A stretch of 37,518 bases of DNA from Rhodonellum psychrophilum GCM71 = DSM 17998 (GTDB lineage: Bacteria > Bacteroidota > Bacteroidia > Cytophagales > Cyclobacteriaceae), in NCBI RefSeq assembly GCF_000381545.1, contig NZ_KB906699.1:1-37518 (forward strand), read 5' to 3'. The notes below the pieces were generated by a model. That model was not told the origin of the DNA and did no database searches. It was given only the letters and a program-made list of their open reading frames with translations. Of this stretch, positions 9,171-17,405 are shown in pieces. The stretch's first letter is position 1; each line of letters opens with the position of its first letter. The position numbers and the translations under genes are program-made.

Positions 9171-10595
9171 ATGCATTACATAGACCTTGGCATTTTTGTC
9201 GGGTACATGTTGATAATGCTTGGAGTAGGATACTACTTCATGAAGAAGAATAAAACACAAGACGATTACTATGTTGGAGGGAGAGATATTGGAAGCTGGC
9301 ACATAGGCCTGTCCGTTGTCGCTACGGATGTTGGTGGAGGTTTTTCTGTGGGACTGGGTGGATTGGGTTTCATCATGGGTCTTTCGGGAAGCTGGATGCT
9401 ATTCACCGGATTGTTGGGTGCCTGGTTGGCGGCCGTTTTTTTGATTCCAAGGGTAAAAAGTGATCCCGCCTTTGCTAATTTTTATACTTTCCCTCAAATA
9501 TTCCAACACCTTTACAGCAAGAAAGTTGGCATTGTTGCGGCCTGCATTTGTCTCATTGGCTATCTTGGATTCACATCTTCTCAGTTATTGGCAGGAGCCA
9601 AATTGGCCTCTGGCACATTCCCAGTGTTGGAGATGCATCAGGCATTGATGATTATGGGGGCCATTGCGGTCATCTATACAGTGATGGGAGGATTGAAAGC
9701 CGTAATCTATACAGACACCATCCAATGGATCATTTTGATGAGTGGGTTTATTTTCATTGGGCTTCCCGTCGCTTATTATTATGTGGGAGGATGGTCTGTA
9801 ATTAGGACTACACTTCCGGATGAATTCTTCAGCCTCACGAATTTGAGTTGGCAGGATTTTGCAAATTGGGGAATCACGATTTTACCGATTTGGTTTATTG
9901 GGATGACGCTGTACCAAAGGATTTTTGCCAGCAGAGATGTCAAATCTGCCAAAAAAGCCTGGTTCATTGCAGGCTTGTTCGAGTGGCCGATCATGGCATT
10001 TATGGGCGTGTCTCTGGGTTTGTTGTCGAGGGTAGCTTTCGAACAAGGCATGCTTCTGGTCGATATCAATGCTTTTGACCCAGAAATGGGTTTACCGATC
10101 CTTTTGAGAACGATTCTTCCTCCGGGAATTTTGGGCTTGATGATGGCTGCATATTTCTCCGCAGTTTTGTCCACGGCGGATTCTTGCTTGATGGCTGCTT
10201 CTGGCAACCTTACCACTGATCTATTTGGCGGGTTTTTGAAAAATAAAAAAGAAAACGTACAAATGTTTATCAGTCAAGGCTTCACGCTTATTTTGGGAGT
10301 CTTGGCGTTGGTCATCGCCCTGCAAATGACGAATGTCCTTGAGCTGATGTTGTATTCCTATGCCTTTATGGTGTCCGGATTGTTGGTTCCCGTGCTGTTT
10401 GGCCTATTTTCCAACATGAGGGATTCGCATGCTGCGATGGGGGCAATGATTGTAGGGGGAGGAGTTACTGCCGGACTTAGTTTTATGGGAATGGAGCTTC
10501 CATTTGGGCTGGACCCAAATTTTTTCGGGATATTTTCCTCTTTAGCAACATATTTGCTCGTTTATACGAGTAGAAAAAATAAAATTTCAAAATAA
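9171..10595 (+). CDS. Sodium:solute symporter (SSS family)
   Basis: An inner-membrane carrier of 474 aa, with about 12-13 hydrophobic helices. It has the SSS-type N-terminus (DDYYVGGRDIGSWHIGLSVVATDVGGG) and the central 'GGLKAVIYTDTIQWIILM' segment that is typical of the PutP/SGLT fold. The family couples Na+ entry to uptake of sugars, amino acids, carboxylates or vitamins; the substrate cannot be read from the sequence. It starts a three-gene run: the GNAT gene begins 12 nt after its stop and the racemase-like gene 6 nt after that, ending at one terminator. This context makes an amino acid or derivative a reasonable guess (inference). A TACCTTTG box at 9117-9124 lies 46 nt upstream of the ATG and may be the -7 element. 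Confidence 0.9.
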   Translation: MHYIDLGIFVGYMLIMLGVGYYFMKKNKTQDDYYVGGRDIGSWHIGLSVVATDVGGGFSVGLGGLGFIMGLSGSWMLFTGLLGAWLAAVFLIPRVKSDPAFANFYTFPQIFQHLYSKKVGIVAACICLIGYLGFTSSQLLAGAKLASGTFPVLEMHQALMIMGAIAVIYTVMGGLKAVIYTDTIQWIILMSGFIFIGLPVAYYYVGGWSVIRTTLPDEFFSLTNLSWQDFANWGITILPIWFIGMTLYQRIFASRDVKSAKKAWFIAGLFEWPIMAFMGVSLGLLSRVAFEQGMLLVDINAFDPEMGLPILLRTILPPGILGLMMAAYFSAVLSTADSCLMAASGNLTTDLFGGFLKNKKENVQMFISQGFTLILGVLALVIALQMTNVLELMLYSYAFMVSGLLVPVLFGLFSNMRDSHAAMGAMIVGGGVTAGLSFMGMELPFGLDPNFFGIFSSLATYLLVYTSRKNKISK

Positions 10596-10607
10596 ATTGA
10601 TAATTAT

Positions 10608-11048
10608 ATGTTTAAAATAGAAACTCTTTCCGCTATTGATCAAGCTACTTTCCTCCAAAAAAAGGAAATCGCTGACTTTTTATTTGTTCATTTAGAACAA
10701 TATGGCGACCCTCACGAGGATATCATGAAATGTCTGGATTATGCCCTGGATCAAGCAGTCGATAAAGGGGGATTTGTGGTGTTTGCTAGGGAGGAGGATC
10801 ATGTTGTGGGGGCGGTTATCGTCAACAGGACTGGAATGTCAGGATATATTCCTGAAAATATATTGGTTTATATTGCCGTGGATGGCAGCCAACGCGGTAA
10901 AGGCGTCGGTAAAAAACTGATGCAAACGGCCATAGATTTGGCAAACGGAGACATCGCGTTGCATGTCGAGCCGGATAATCCTGCCAGGAAACTGTATGAA
11001 AATCTTGGTTTTACAAATAAATACCTTGAAATGAGGCTAAAGAAATAA
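10608..11048 (+). CDS. GNAT-family N-acetyltransferase
   Basis: A 146-aa protein with the GNAT acetyl-CoA signature QRGKGVGKKLMQTAIDLA (motif A, pyrophosphate-binding loop QRGKGVG). The C-terminal segment NPARKLYENLGFTNKYLEMRL is the usual motif B. It should acetylate a small molecule or amino group in the cytoplasm. The substrate is unknown. Position between a symporter and an ornithine/alanine-racemase-like gene, with gaps of 12 and 6 nt, suggests an amino acid or amine as acceptor. That is inference from gene order only. Confidence 0.88.
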   Translation: MFKIETLSAIDQATFLQKKEIADFLFVHLEQYGDPHEDIMKCLDYALDQAVDKGGFVVFAREEDHVVGAVIVNRTGMSGYIPENILVYIAVDGSQRGKGVGKKLMQTAIDLANGDIALHVEPDNPARKLYENLGFTNKYLEMRLKK

Positions 11049-11054
11049 ACAACC

Positions 11055-12128
11055 ATGGCTTTTCTAAATTTACATAGAACCAAATTAAGAGAGAATTACG
11101 AGTTTCTTAAAGCACGTTTTGAATCGCATAACGTGTCTTGGGGAGTGGTTTCAAAATTGCTTTGCGGAAATAGAACTTATCTTAAGGAGTTGATTGATTT
11201 GGGGGTGACCGAGATCCATGATTCCAGGATCAGTAACCTTGCAAAGGTCAAAGAAATTAGCAGAGAAATTCAGACTGTTTATGTGAAGCCTGTCTCCAAA
11301 CGCAATGTGGCCAAAATGGTCAAGTACGCCGATGTAAGTCTTAACAGTGAGATAAACACCATCAGGTGGATAAGCGATGAGGCTGTGATTCAAAAAAAGA
11401 GGCATAAAATCATCATTATGGTTGAAACCGGTGATCTTAGAGAAGGAGTGATGGGTGATCATTTGGTAGATTTCTATGCTGAGATTTTTGAGCTTCCCAA
11501 TATCGAAATCATAGGATTGGGCACGAATCTCAATTGTCTGAATGGGGTAATGCCCTCCACCGATAAGCTTATTCAGTTGTCTCTGTATAAGCAAATCATT
11601 GAATTGAAATTCAACATCAAGATTCCATGGGTGTCCGCCGGGACTTCCGTTACCATTCCTTTGATGCTTCATCAGCAACTCCCAAAGGGGATCAATCATT
11701 TTAGGGTGGGGGAAACCCTCTATTTTGGAGTGGACTTGGTCGAGGAAAAAGTGATTCAGGGAATGCATGGAGATGTCTTCGAGTTGTATGCAGAGATCAT
11801 CGAAATGCAGGAAAAACCTTTACTTCCGTCTGGAACCTTGGCCGCCAATCCCCAAGGGGAAATAGCGGAAATAGATGACTCTCTTTATGGAATGTCCTCT
11901 TTCAGGGCAATACTTGACATCGGTTTGCTGGATGTAGATCCAAAGTACCTCATTCCTGAAGATGGAGAATTTGAAATATTGGGTGCTAGTTCTGATATGT
12001 TGATATTGAATTTGAAACTAAATCCTAAAAACTATAAGGTGGGGGATTTGATAAAATTTAACCTGAAATATATGGGTGCATTGGGAATAATGAATTCAAG
12101 TTATGTGGACAAAAAGATAAGCGACTGA
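11055..12128 (+). CDS. Ornithine/alanine racemase-like PLP-dependent enzyme
   Basis: This 357-aa protein has the fold-type III (alanine racemase) layout. The probable PLP-binding lysine is Lys34 in WGVVSKLLCGN, and GLGTNLNCLNGVMP corresponds to the phosphate/cofactor region of the ornithine racemase (Orr) branch, where alanine racemases would have VKANAYG. The C-terminal region (ASSDMLILNL, then KVGDLIKFNLKYMGAL) matches the beta domain. The expected reaction is racemisation of a basic or small amino acid; Orr of Clostridium sticklandii is the characterised relative I recall. It ends the symporter-GNAT-racemase run and is followed by a terminator. Whether it makes D-amino acids or consumes them cannot be told. 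Confidence 0.83.
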   Translation: MAFLNLHRTKLRENYEFLKARFESHNVSWGVVSKLLCGNRTYLKELIDLGVTEIHDSRISNLAKVKEISREIQTVYVKPVSKRNVAKMVKYADVSLNSEINTIRWISDEAVIQKKRHKIIIMVETGDLREGVMGDHLVDFYAEIFELPNIEIIGLGTNLNCLNGVMPSTDKLIQLSLYKQIIELKFNIKIPWVSAGTSVTIPLMLHQQLPKGINHFRVGETLYFGVDLVEEKVIQGMHGDVFELYAEIIEMQEKPLLPSGTLAANPQGEIAEIDDSLYGMSSFRAILDIGLLDVDPKYLIPEDGEFEILGASSDMLILNLKLNPKNYKVGDLIKFNLKYMGALGIMNSSYVDKKISD

Positions 12129-12153
12129 ATAACAGTTCCTAATTTTTATAATT

Positions 12154-12182
12154 GCCCGGATTTTCAATCCGGGCTTTTTTTT
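12154..12182 (+). terminator. Rho-independent terminator after the racemase-like gene
   Basis: A perfect 9-bp stem GCCCGGATT / AATCCGGGC with a TTC loop, followed by eight Ts. It ends the symporter-GNAT-racemase unit. Confidence 0.92.
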
Positions 12183-12230
12183 GGCATAATCTTGGACTAT
12201 TCGTGTTTATAACCAAAATGATAAAAGGTA

Positions 12231-12833
12231 ATGAAAAAATCGATTTTAGTATTCGCAGTATTGGCATTTTTCTCCTTAGAAATACAAGCTCAGAATGTGA
12301 CAAGAAGTGATGCAGCTGGTGGATTTGGAGTAAGGGGAGGAGCAAGCTTCTTCAACTTTGGTGGCTCGGATGCCTCTAACAATGATTATACAAACCGTAC
12401 AGGATTTCATGCAGGTGTATATTCCAATTTATTTTTGGGAGAGAGAATCGCTTTGGAGCCAGGGGTATATTATGCTGTGAAAGGCACTCAAAATGATGAT
12501 TTGACCAATTCAAGGGCCGTTTTGAATTATGTGGACGTGCCTCTTTTGCTTAGGTTCTACATCGCAAAAGGAATCAACGTTTTTGGAGGTCCTCAAGCAT
12601 CATTCTTGACTTCTTCCAAATTTGAGGGAGATCTTTTCGGAACAACCTATTCTTACGATACCGAAAGCATTACCAAAACTGATTTGGGCTTTGTCGTTGG
12701 TTTGGGTTATAATTTGCCAAAGGGGATCAATCTCCAGGGAAGTTATGACTATGGAACCTCTCCAGTCTTTAAAAATAGTGATGCCGAAATATTCAACCGT
12801 GGATTTAAAGTTTCTCTAGGTTACTCCTTTTAA
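12231..12833 (+). CDS. Outer-membrane beta-barrel protein (PorT-like)
   Basis: A 200-aa protein with a clear signal peptide (MKKSILVFAVLAFFSLEIQAQ, cleavage after AQA/AQ). The rest is made of alternating strands rich in Gly, Tyr and Phe, ending in GFKVSLGYSF with an aromatic C-terminus. Recurrent phrases such as LNYVDVPLLLRFY and FGGPQASFL are typical of the Bacteroidota 'outer membrane beta-barrel / PorT' family. It is clearly paralogous to the next gene downstream. Function beyond an outer-membrane barrel is unknown. It lies between two terminators, so it is probably transcribed alone. Confidence 0.87.
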   Translation: MKKSILVFAVLAFFSLEIQAQNVTRSDAAGGFGVRGGASFFNFGGSDASNNDYTNRTGFHAGVYSNLFLGERIALEPGVYYAVKGTQNDDLTNSRAVLNYVDVPLLLRFYIAKGINVFGGPQASFLTSSKFEGDLFGTTYSYDTESITKTDLGFVVGLGYNLPKGINLQGSYDYGTSPVFKNSDAEIFNRGFKVSLGYSF

Positions 12834-12843
12834 TTGACCTTTC

Positions 12844-12877
12844 AAAAAGCCTACCCAATTGGGTAGGCTTTTTTTTT
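12844..12877 (+). terminator. Rho-independent terminator after the first beta-barrel gene
   Basis: AAAAAGCCTACCC, AATT and GGGTAGGCTTTTT form a perfect stem continuing into a T tract. It separates the two paralogous barrel genes. Confidence 0.92.
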
Positions 12878-12971
12878 GAAAATGCCCGTCCAGAAATAGC
12901 GTTAATTTTTCAGATTCTTTTTGTTTATTTGCCCTTGATTCAAAAGTGAAGATTAAAAAAAAATGCCTGAA

Positions 12972-13532
12972 ATGAAAAAATTAATATTTGTCTTGTTGTT
13001 TGGAATGGCCTTATTGTTTAACCAAGAGGCGAATGCCCAATTTGGAGCCAGGGTGGGGGCTAATTTTGCCAACTTCGACGGCTTTGATTTTGACTCGAGA
13101 ACGGGCCTTCATGCAGGTATTTATTATGGTTTGCCATTGATGGACAAATTGGTCATCGAGCCGGCAATTTTTTATTCCCAAAAAGGGTATAAATCTGCCG
13201 ATAATTCAGCAAGCGGACGAATCACCGAAAACCTGGATTATATCGATATTCCTGTTCTGGTGAGGTACCAGATATTAGAGGGTTTAAATCTCTTTGCCGG
13301 GCCACAAGGTTCCTTTCTGTTTTCCAGAAAATACGAACAGGGAGGAATGGTTTCCAAAACCAAAGAGGTTGTCAGAGGGTATGATATTGCGGGCGTGATC
13401 GGTGCCGGAGCCAATCTTCCTTTGGGATTCAATGTACAAGCCAGCTATGATTTTGGATTGGTAGACCTGAATTATTTTAATTTCAATGTCAAAAACAGGG
13501 TTTTCAAATTGGCTTTGGGAAAGAATTTTTAA
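12972..13532 (+). CDS. Outer-membrane beta-barrel protein (PorT-like), paralogue of the preceding gene
   Basis: A 186-aa protein with a signal peptide (MKKLIFVLLFGMALLFNQEANAQ), beta-strand repeats and an aromatic C-terminus (FKLALGKNF). Shared phrases with the upstream gene include RTG[LF]HAG[IV]Y, LxYxD[IV]PxLxR and GPQ[GA]SFL, so the pair arose by duplication. An ATG three codons earlier is in frame, but MKKL is the better signal-peptide start. It faces ruvC tail to tail with only 24 nt between the stops and no clear hairpin. Specific role unknown. Confidence 0.87.
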   Translation: MKKLIFVLLFGMALLFNQEANAQFGARVGANFANFDGFDFDSRTGLHAGIYYGLPLMDKLVIEPAIFYSQKGYKSADNSASGRITENLDYIDIPVLVRYQILEGLNLFAGPQGSFLFSRKYEQGGMVSKTKEVVRGYDIAGVIGAGANLPLGFNVQASYDFGLVDLNYFNFNVKNRVFKLALGKNF

Positions 13533-13556
13533 TGACTTGAAATTGGGCTTAAAACC

Positions 13557-14135
13557 TTAAAGTCCCTTTACCCGATCAGGATTTTCTTGTAAAAATGATT
13601 TCCATCCCGCGGATTTACCACTAGTTTGAATCCTTCCATCATGAAAATGATGACAGACAGCGACGGCCAATGCATCCGTTGCATCCAAAAGTTTTGGAAT
13701 TTCCTTGATGTTTAGCAGTGTTTTAAGCATTTCGGCAACCTGCTCTTTTGATGCATTGCCATTCCCTGTGACAGACTGTTTGATTTTCTTGGGGGAATAT
13801 TCGGTAATGGGGATATCTCTCGACAATGCTGCAGCCATGGCTACACCTTGAGCACGGCCCAGCTTCAACATGGATTGAATATTCTCTCCATAAAAAGGAG
13901 CTTCCAGGGCCACTGAATCAGGGTGGTATTCATCAATGATACCAATTATTCTTTCGAAAATCTTCTTGAGCTTAAGTTCATGGGTAGCGTATTTTTTGAG
14001 ATGAATCACTCCGTATTGTATCAAGCTGTACTTTTTGCCTTCAATCAATATCAATCCATATCCCATCACGTTGGTGCCAGGGTCAATTCCCAGAATTATT
14101 TTTTCCTTTGACACTTTTTTCTCTTCTTTACTCAT
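13557..14135 (-). CDS. ruvC: Crossover junction endodeoxyribonuclease RuvC
   Basis: Resolves Holliday junctions made during recombinational repair, acting with RuvAB. The 192-aa protein has the RNase H-like catalytic acids: Asp18 in LGIDPG, Glu in ALEAPF, and the C-terminal [13 protein letters not shown] cluster. The segment [20 protein letters not shown] is a family hallmark. A GTG one codon upstream is possible, but ATG at 14135 is preferred. The start codon is only 21 nt from the divergent glycosyltransferase start, so its promoter must overlap the neighbour's coding region or that short gap. Confidence 0.96.
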   Translation of the reverse strand: MSKEEKKVSKEKIILGIDPGTNVMGYGLILIEGKKYSLIQYGVIHLKKYATHELKLKKIFERIIGIIDEYHPDSVALEAPFYGENIQSMLKLGRAQGVAMAAALSRDIPITEYSPKKIKQSVTGNGNASKEQVAEMLKTLLNIKEIPKLLDATDALAVAVCHHFHDGRIQTSGKSAGWKSFLQENPDRVKGL

Positions 14136-14156
14136 CACCGCAATTTAAGCCAAAAC

Positions 14157-15278
14157 ATGCTGATATTTTATGTTTTTATAGGGATACTTTATCTCGTTTT
14201 GATGTCGGTGCTATGGATGAATTGGCAAACACCTCAAAGAATTTCCCCCATTTCATCGACGCCAAAAGTCACAGTTTTGGTTCCCTTCAGAAATGAACAA
14301 CAAAATATTTCCGCATCATTCCATAACCTCAAAGCTTTACAGTACCCGGATTTTGAAATCATCTGGATAGATGATTTCAGCGAGGACCGTTCTTTGTTTA
14401 TGTTGGAGGAATTGATCGCTACGCAATCATCCCCTTTGCTTTCAATTCGAATCATCCAAAGTGAAGGAATCGGAAAAAAAGCAGCCTTAACGGCTGGCCT
14501 GGAATTGTCCAATGGAGAAATCATCATGACCACGGACGCAGATTGCCTTGTGCCTAAAGATTGGATTAGCCAAATGACAGCACCTTTCGCCAACCCAGAA
14601 ATCAAATTGGTAGCTGGACCAGTGATGACAGACAGGGGATTGTCTTTTTTTCAGAAATTCCAACAAATAGAATGGGCGAGCATTTTGGCTGTCACCCAGA
14701 TGACTTTTCATCTCAAAAAACCATTGATGTGCAGCGGTGCAAACCTTGCCTATCGCAAAAGTGCTTTCTTGGCGGTGCGTGGATATGAAGGAAATCTTGA
14801 GCATCTTTCCGGGGACGACGAGTTTTTGTTGAAAAAAATCATTTCAAATTTCGGGAAGAATGCCGCGGTCTATCTCCATAGTAAAGATAATTTGGTCTAT
14901 ACACAAGAAGCAAGAAGCTGGACTGAATTGTTCCAACAACGCATCCGATGGGCTTCCAAGTGGAATGTCAGTCCTTCGAAAGGGCATATTTTTGCGGCCA
15001 TAGCCCCCTTTCTTTTCCAGTTGTTTTTTTTGGCAAGTGTCGGATTGCTGTTTATGGGGTTAAAGGGGTTGGCCGTTTTTCTTTTCCTTTGGCTTGTCAA
15101 GCTCGTTTCGGAGCGGGTTGTTCTAGGGCTTGTTTTAAGTTCGTATCAAATTCAACAGAAGGCGATTGATTCCATTCTTACAAGTTTGGTTCATCCTTTT
15201 TATGTTTTGACTACAGGATTGGGCGTTTTAAGAGGGAAATTTGTCTGGAAAGGCAGGGAAAGTTTACCAAAACATTAA
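14157..15278 (+). CDS. Processive family-2 glycosyltransferase (membrane)
   Basis: A 373-aa GT2 enzyme with one N-terminal transmembrane helix and C-terminal helices. The catalytic core has VLVPFRNE, IDD (71-73), TDADC (126-130), GDDE (219-222) and QQRIRW (260-265). This D, DxD, D, QxxRW set marks processive synthases such as cellulose, hyaluronan and poly-N-acetylglucosamine synthases. It should add sugars from a nucleotide donor at the cytoplasmic face and pass the chain outward. It opens a run of seven same-strand genes including a second GT2 and a NodB deacetylase, which favours an N-acetylated polysaccharide (inference). Confidence 0.88.
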   Translation: MLIFYVFIGILYLVLMSVLWMNWQTPQRISPISSTPKVTVLVPFRNEQQNISASFHNLKALQYPDFEIIWIDDFSEDRSLFMLEELIATQSSPLLSIRIIQSEGIGKKAALTAGLELSNGEIIMTTDADCLVPKDWISQMTAPFANPEIKLVAGPVMTDRGLSFFQKFQQIEWASILAVTQMTFHLKKPLMCSGANLAYRKSAFLAVRGYEGNLEHLSGDDEFLLKKIISNFGKNAAVYLHSKDNLVYTQEARSWTELFQQRIRWASKWNVSPSKGHIFAAIAPFLFQLFFLASVGLLFMGLKGLAVFLFLWLVKLVSERVVLGLVLSSYQIQQKAIDSILTSLVHPFYVLTTGLGVLRGKFVWKGRESLPKH

Positions 15279-15300
15279 CTTAGTATTTTAATAGAGAAGA

Positions 15301-15552
15301 ATGAGCGACGAGGAATTTGACTTATTGGATGAATTGTATTTTGTCCAGCACTATGCATATTTAAAAGGCGTTTTAGGTTGGGAGGATGATAAGCTTTTGG
15401 CTAACTTGCATGCACTTTATGCAAAAGATTTCATCAAATGTCTGAGACAACCCGATCAGGAAATCTTCGAAAAGGTTGACTTGAGACAAGAAGGGGCCCA
15501 ATTATTTTATTTGGCCACAAAGAAAGGGCTCATGGAGCATAACGCACTTTAA
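15301..15552 (+). CDS. Small hypothetical protein (83 aa)
   Basis: A short acidic/alpha-helical protein starting MSDEEFDLLDELYFVQHY and ending KKGLMEHNAL. I do not recognise it. The ATG lies 22 nt after the GT2 stop and is preceded by a purine-rich AGAGAAGA, and the TTG start of the phosphatase gene comes 10 nt after its stop. Its composition (Leu, Glu, Lys, with aromatic residues) suggests a compact helical, perhaps winged-helix-like, fold, but this is a guess. The tight packing and codon use like its neighbours support a real gene. Confidence 0.7.
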   Translation: MSDEEFDLLDELYFVQHYAYLKGVLGWEDDKLLANLHALYAKDFIKCLRQPDQEIFEKVDLRQEGAQLFYLATKKGLMEHNAL

Positions 15553-15562
15553 CGACAATCAA

Positions 15563-16774
15563 TTGACCACCGAAATTGTAAAATACCAAAGGAAGGAATT
15601 AGAGCTCAAGGCATTGTTGGAGATTACTCAGGCAATCAACGAAAATAAGCCGGCTTCTATATTGCTCAATATATTCAAATTCACCTGTTTGGTGCATTTG
15701 AATATCCGCTCTTTGGTGCTTTATGTTGCCAATAATGATGTTTTTGATCAAAAGATCAGTCATGGCATCAAAGGCAAAACACCCAGCAGTATTCCTGAAA
15801 ACCAAGTTAATGACAACAGGGACACGGATGAACTTCAGATACAAGTGGACGATGGGTTTTCCTTTGAAGAATTGGAGATTTACATCCCGGTATATCACAA
15901 GGATAAAATGCTTGCAATCCTATTTCTTCAGAAAAAGGAAGAACATAGCGAGCTTGACTTGAACTTTACGCAGGCTTTAACCAATATTTTGGTCGTGGCT
16001 TTGGAAAACAAGCGTTTCGCCAGCAGGCAATTGGAGCAAGAACGGCTCAAAAAAGAAATTGAGATTGCTTCAAATGTGCAAAGGATGCTTTTTCCATCTA
16101 ATTTGCCACAAACCGAAAAATTAAAAGCGAAGGTAACTTACTACCCGCACAGTACTGTTGGAGGAGATTATTACGATCTTATCCAAAAGTCTGACGACGA
16201 GGTGTTTTTCTGTATTGCGGATGTATCAGGAAAGGGAATGCCGGCAGCTTTGTTGATGTCAAATTTTCAAGCTGCCCTAAGAACCTTGCTCAGAAGTTCC
16301 TCCGATCTCAAAATGATCACGGAGCAATTGAATTACACCATTTTTGAGAATACAAATGGAGAGCGCTTTATTACTTTTTTCCTGGGTCATTACAATTTCA
16401 AAAAGAGGGAGTTGATATTTGTGAATGCGGGCCATAATCCACCAGTATTGTGTTGGGAAGGAGAAAGAAGAAGCGAATTGTTGGAAGCAGGCACCACCAT
16501 TCTAGGCGCTTTCGAAGAACTGCCTTTCTTGGAAGTGGGAAAAAGATCCCACTTAAAGGGATTTAATCTTCATTTGTATACAGATGGTTTGACAGAGAGT
16601 TTTAACAGCAGTGAAGAGGAATATGGAGATGAAAGGTTTGTTAAATTTGTTCAGGCAAATCTTTGCACAGACCCAAATGTCTTTCACGAAACCTTTTTCA
16701 AGGAGTTGGATGGATTTGCCGAGGGTACCGTGCGGGGAGACGACATTACTTTGTTAAGCATGAGATTCAAATAA
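15563..16774 (+). CDS. GAF-like sensor with SpoIIE/RsbU-type PP2C serine phosphatase domain
   Basis: A 403-aa protein. Residues ~15-145 look like a GAF-type sensor, ~150-172 form a charged helical linker (LEQERLKKEIEIASNVQRML), and ~180-403 form a PP2C-type phosphatase. The metal-binding motifs are GGDYYD (200-205), ADVSGKG (219-225), FVNAGHNPP and GDDITLL. Relatives (RsbU, SpoIIE) dephosphorylate anti-anti-sigma-type proteins, so this is probably a signalling phosphatase. No anti-sigma or STAS partner is in the window. No in-frame ATG exists near the 5' end; TTG at 15563 is the only reasonable start. Being inside a polysaccharide cluster suggests a role in regulating it (inference). Confidence 0.87.
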   Translation: MTTEIVKYQRKELELKALLEITQAINENKPASILLNIFKFTCLVHLNIRSLVLYVANNDVFDQKISHGIKGKTPSSIPENQVNDNRDTDELQIQVDDGFSFEELEIYIPVYHKDKMLAILFLQKKEEHSELDLNFTQALTNILVVALENKRFASRQLEQERLKKEIEIASNVQRMLFPSNLPQTEKLKAKVTYYPHSTVGGDYYDLIQKSDDEVFFCIADVSGKGMPAALLMSNFQAALRTLLRSSSDLKMITEQLNYTIFENTNGERFITFFLGHYNFKKRELIFVNAGHNPPVLCWEGERRSELLEAGTTILGAFEELPFLEVGKRSHLKGFNLHLYTDGLTESFNSSEEEYGDERFVKFVQANLCTDPNVFHETFFKELDGFAEGTVRGDDITLLSMRFK

Positions 16775-16778
16775 ACAA

Positions 16779-17405
16779 ATGCTCATCCATCATGTTCCCT
16801 CTATAATATCGAGTTTATTGCCACAGTTGATCTGGAACAAAGATAGGCAAGAGAGAAAAGTCTATTTGACTTTCGATGACGGGCCTGTGCCAGGCGTTAC
16901 AGATTATGTGCTGGAAATGCTGGATAAAAGAAAGATGAAAGCGACCTTTTTTATGGTTGGTGATAACATTCGGAAAAACCCGATGCTTGCCAAGGAAGTG
17001 CTTACATGTGGACACAAAGTTGGAAACCATACTTATCATCACCTCAATGGTTTCCAAACAAAAGAAGCGGTCTATCTTCAAGACATAGAAAAATGTCAAG
17101 AGACAATAGGCGAACATTTGGGGGTTTTTACTGATTTATTCCGCCCGCCCTATGGAAGAATGACCAGAAACCAACACAAAAAAGTGAATAGTACCCATCA
17201 GGTGATCATGTGGGATGTACTTTCCGGAGATTTTGATCTCAATCAACCAGCTGAAAAATGCCTTCAAAAGACCATAAAATATACCAAAAACGGTTCCATC
17301 GTAGTTTTTCATGATCAAGTGAAAACAAAAGGAATATTGAAAAGGGTTTTGAACCCTTACTTGGATTTCGTTTCGGATAATGGCTTTGAAACCGGACTTT
17401 TGTAA
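16779..17405 (+). CDS. Polysaccharide deacetylase (NodB homology domain)
   Basis: A 208-aa carbohydrate esterase family 4 enzyme that removes N- or O-acetyl groups from a polysaccharide. Motifs: TFDDGP (31-36, catalytic base and metal Asp), HTYHH (84-88, metal histidines), RPPYG (122-126), and a C-terminal IVVFHDQ segment (the leucine/histidine motif). No clear signal peptide is present, though the N-terminus is mildly hydrophobic, so its cell location is uncertain. The start is 4 nt after the phosphatase stop, and its own stop overlaps the start of the second GT2 by one base. These spacings argue strongly for one operon. Confidence 0.92.
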   Translation: MLIHHVPSIISSLLPQLIWNKDRQERKVYLTFDDGPVPGVTDYVLEMLDKRKMKATFFMVGDNIRKNPMLAKEVLTCGHKVGNHTYHHLNGFQTKEAVYLQDIEKCQETIGEHLGVFTDLFRPPYGRMTRNQHKKVNSTHQVIMWDVLSGDFDLNQPAEKCLQKTIKYTKNGSIVVFHDQVKTKGILKRVLNPYLDFVSDNGFETGLL

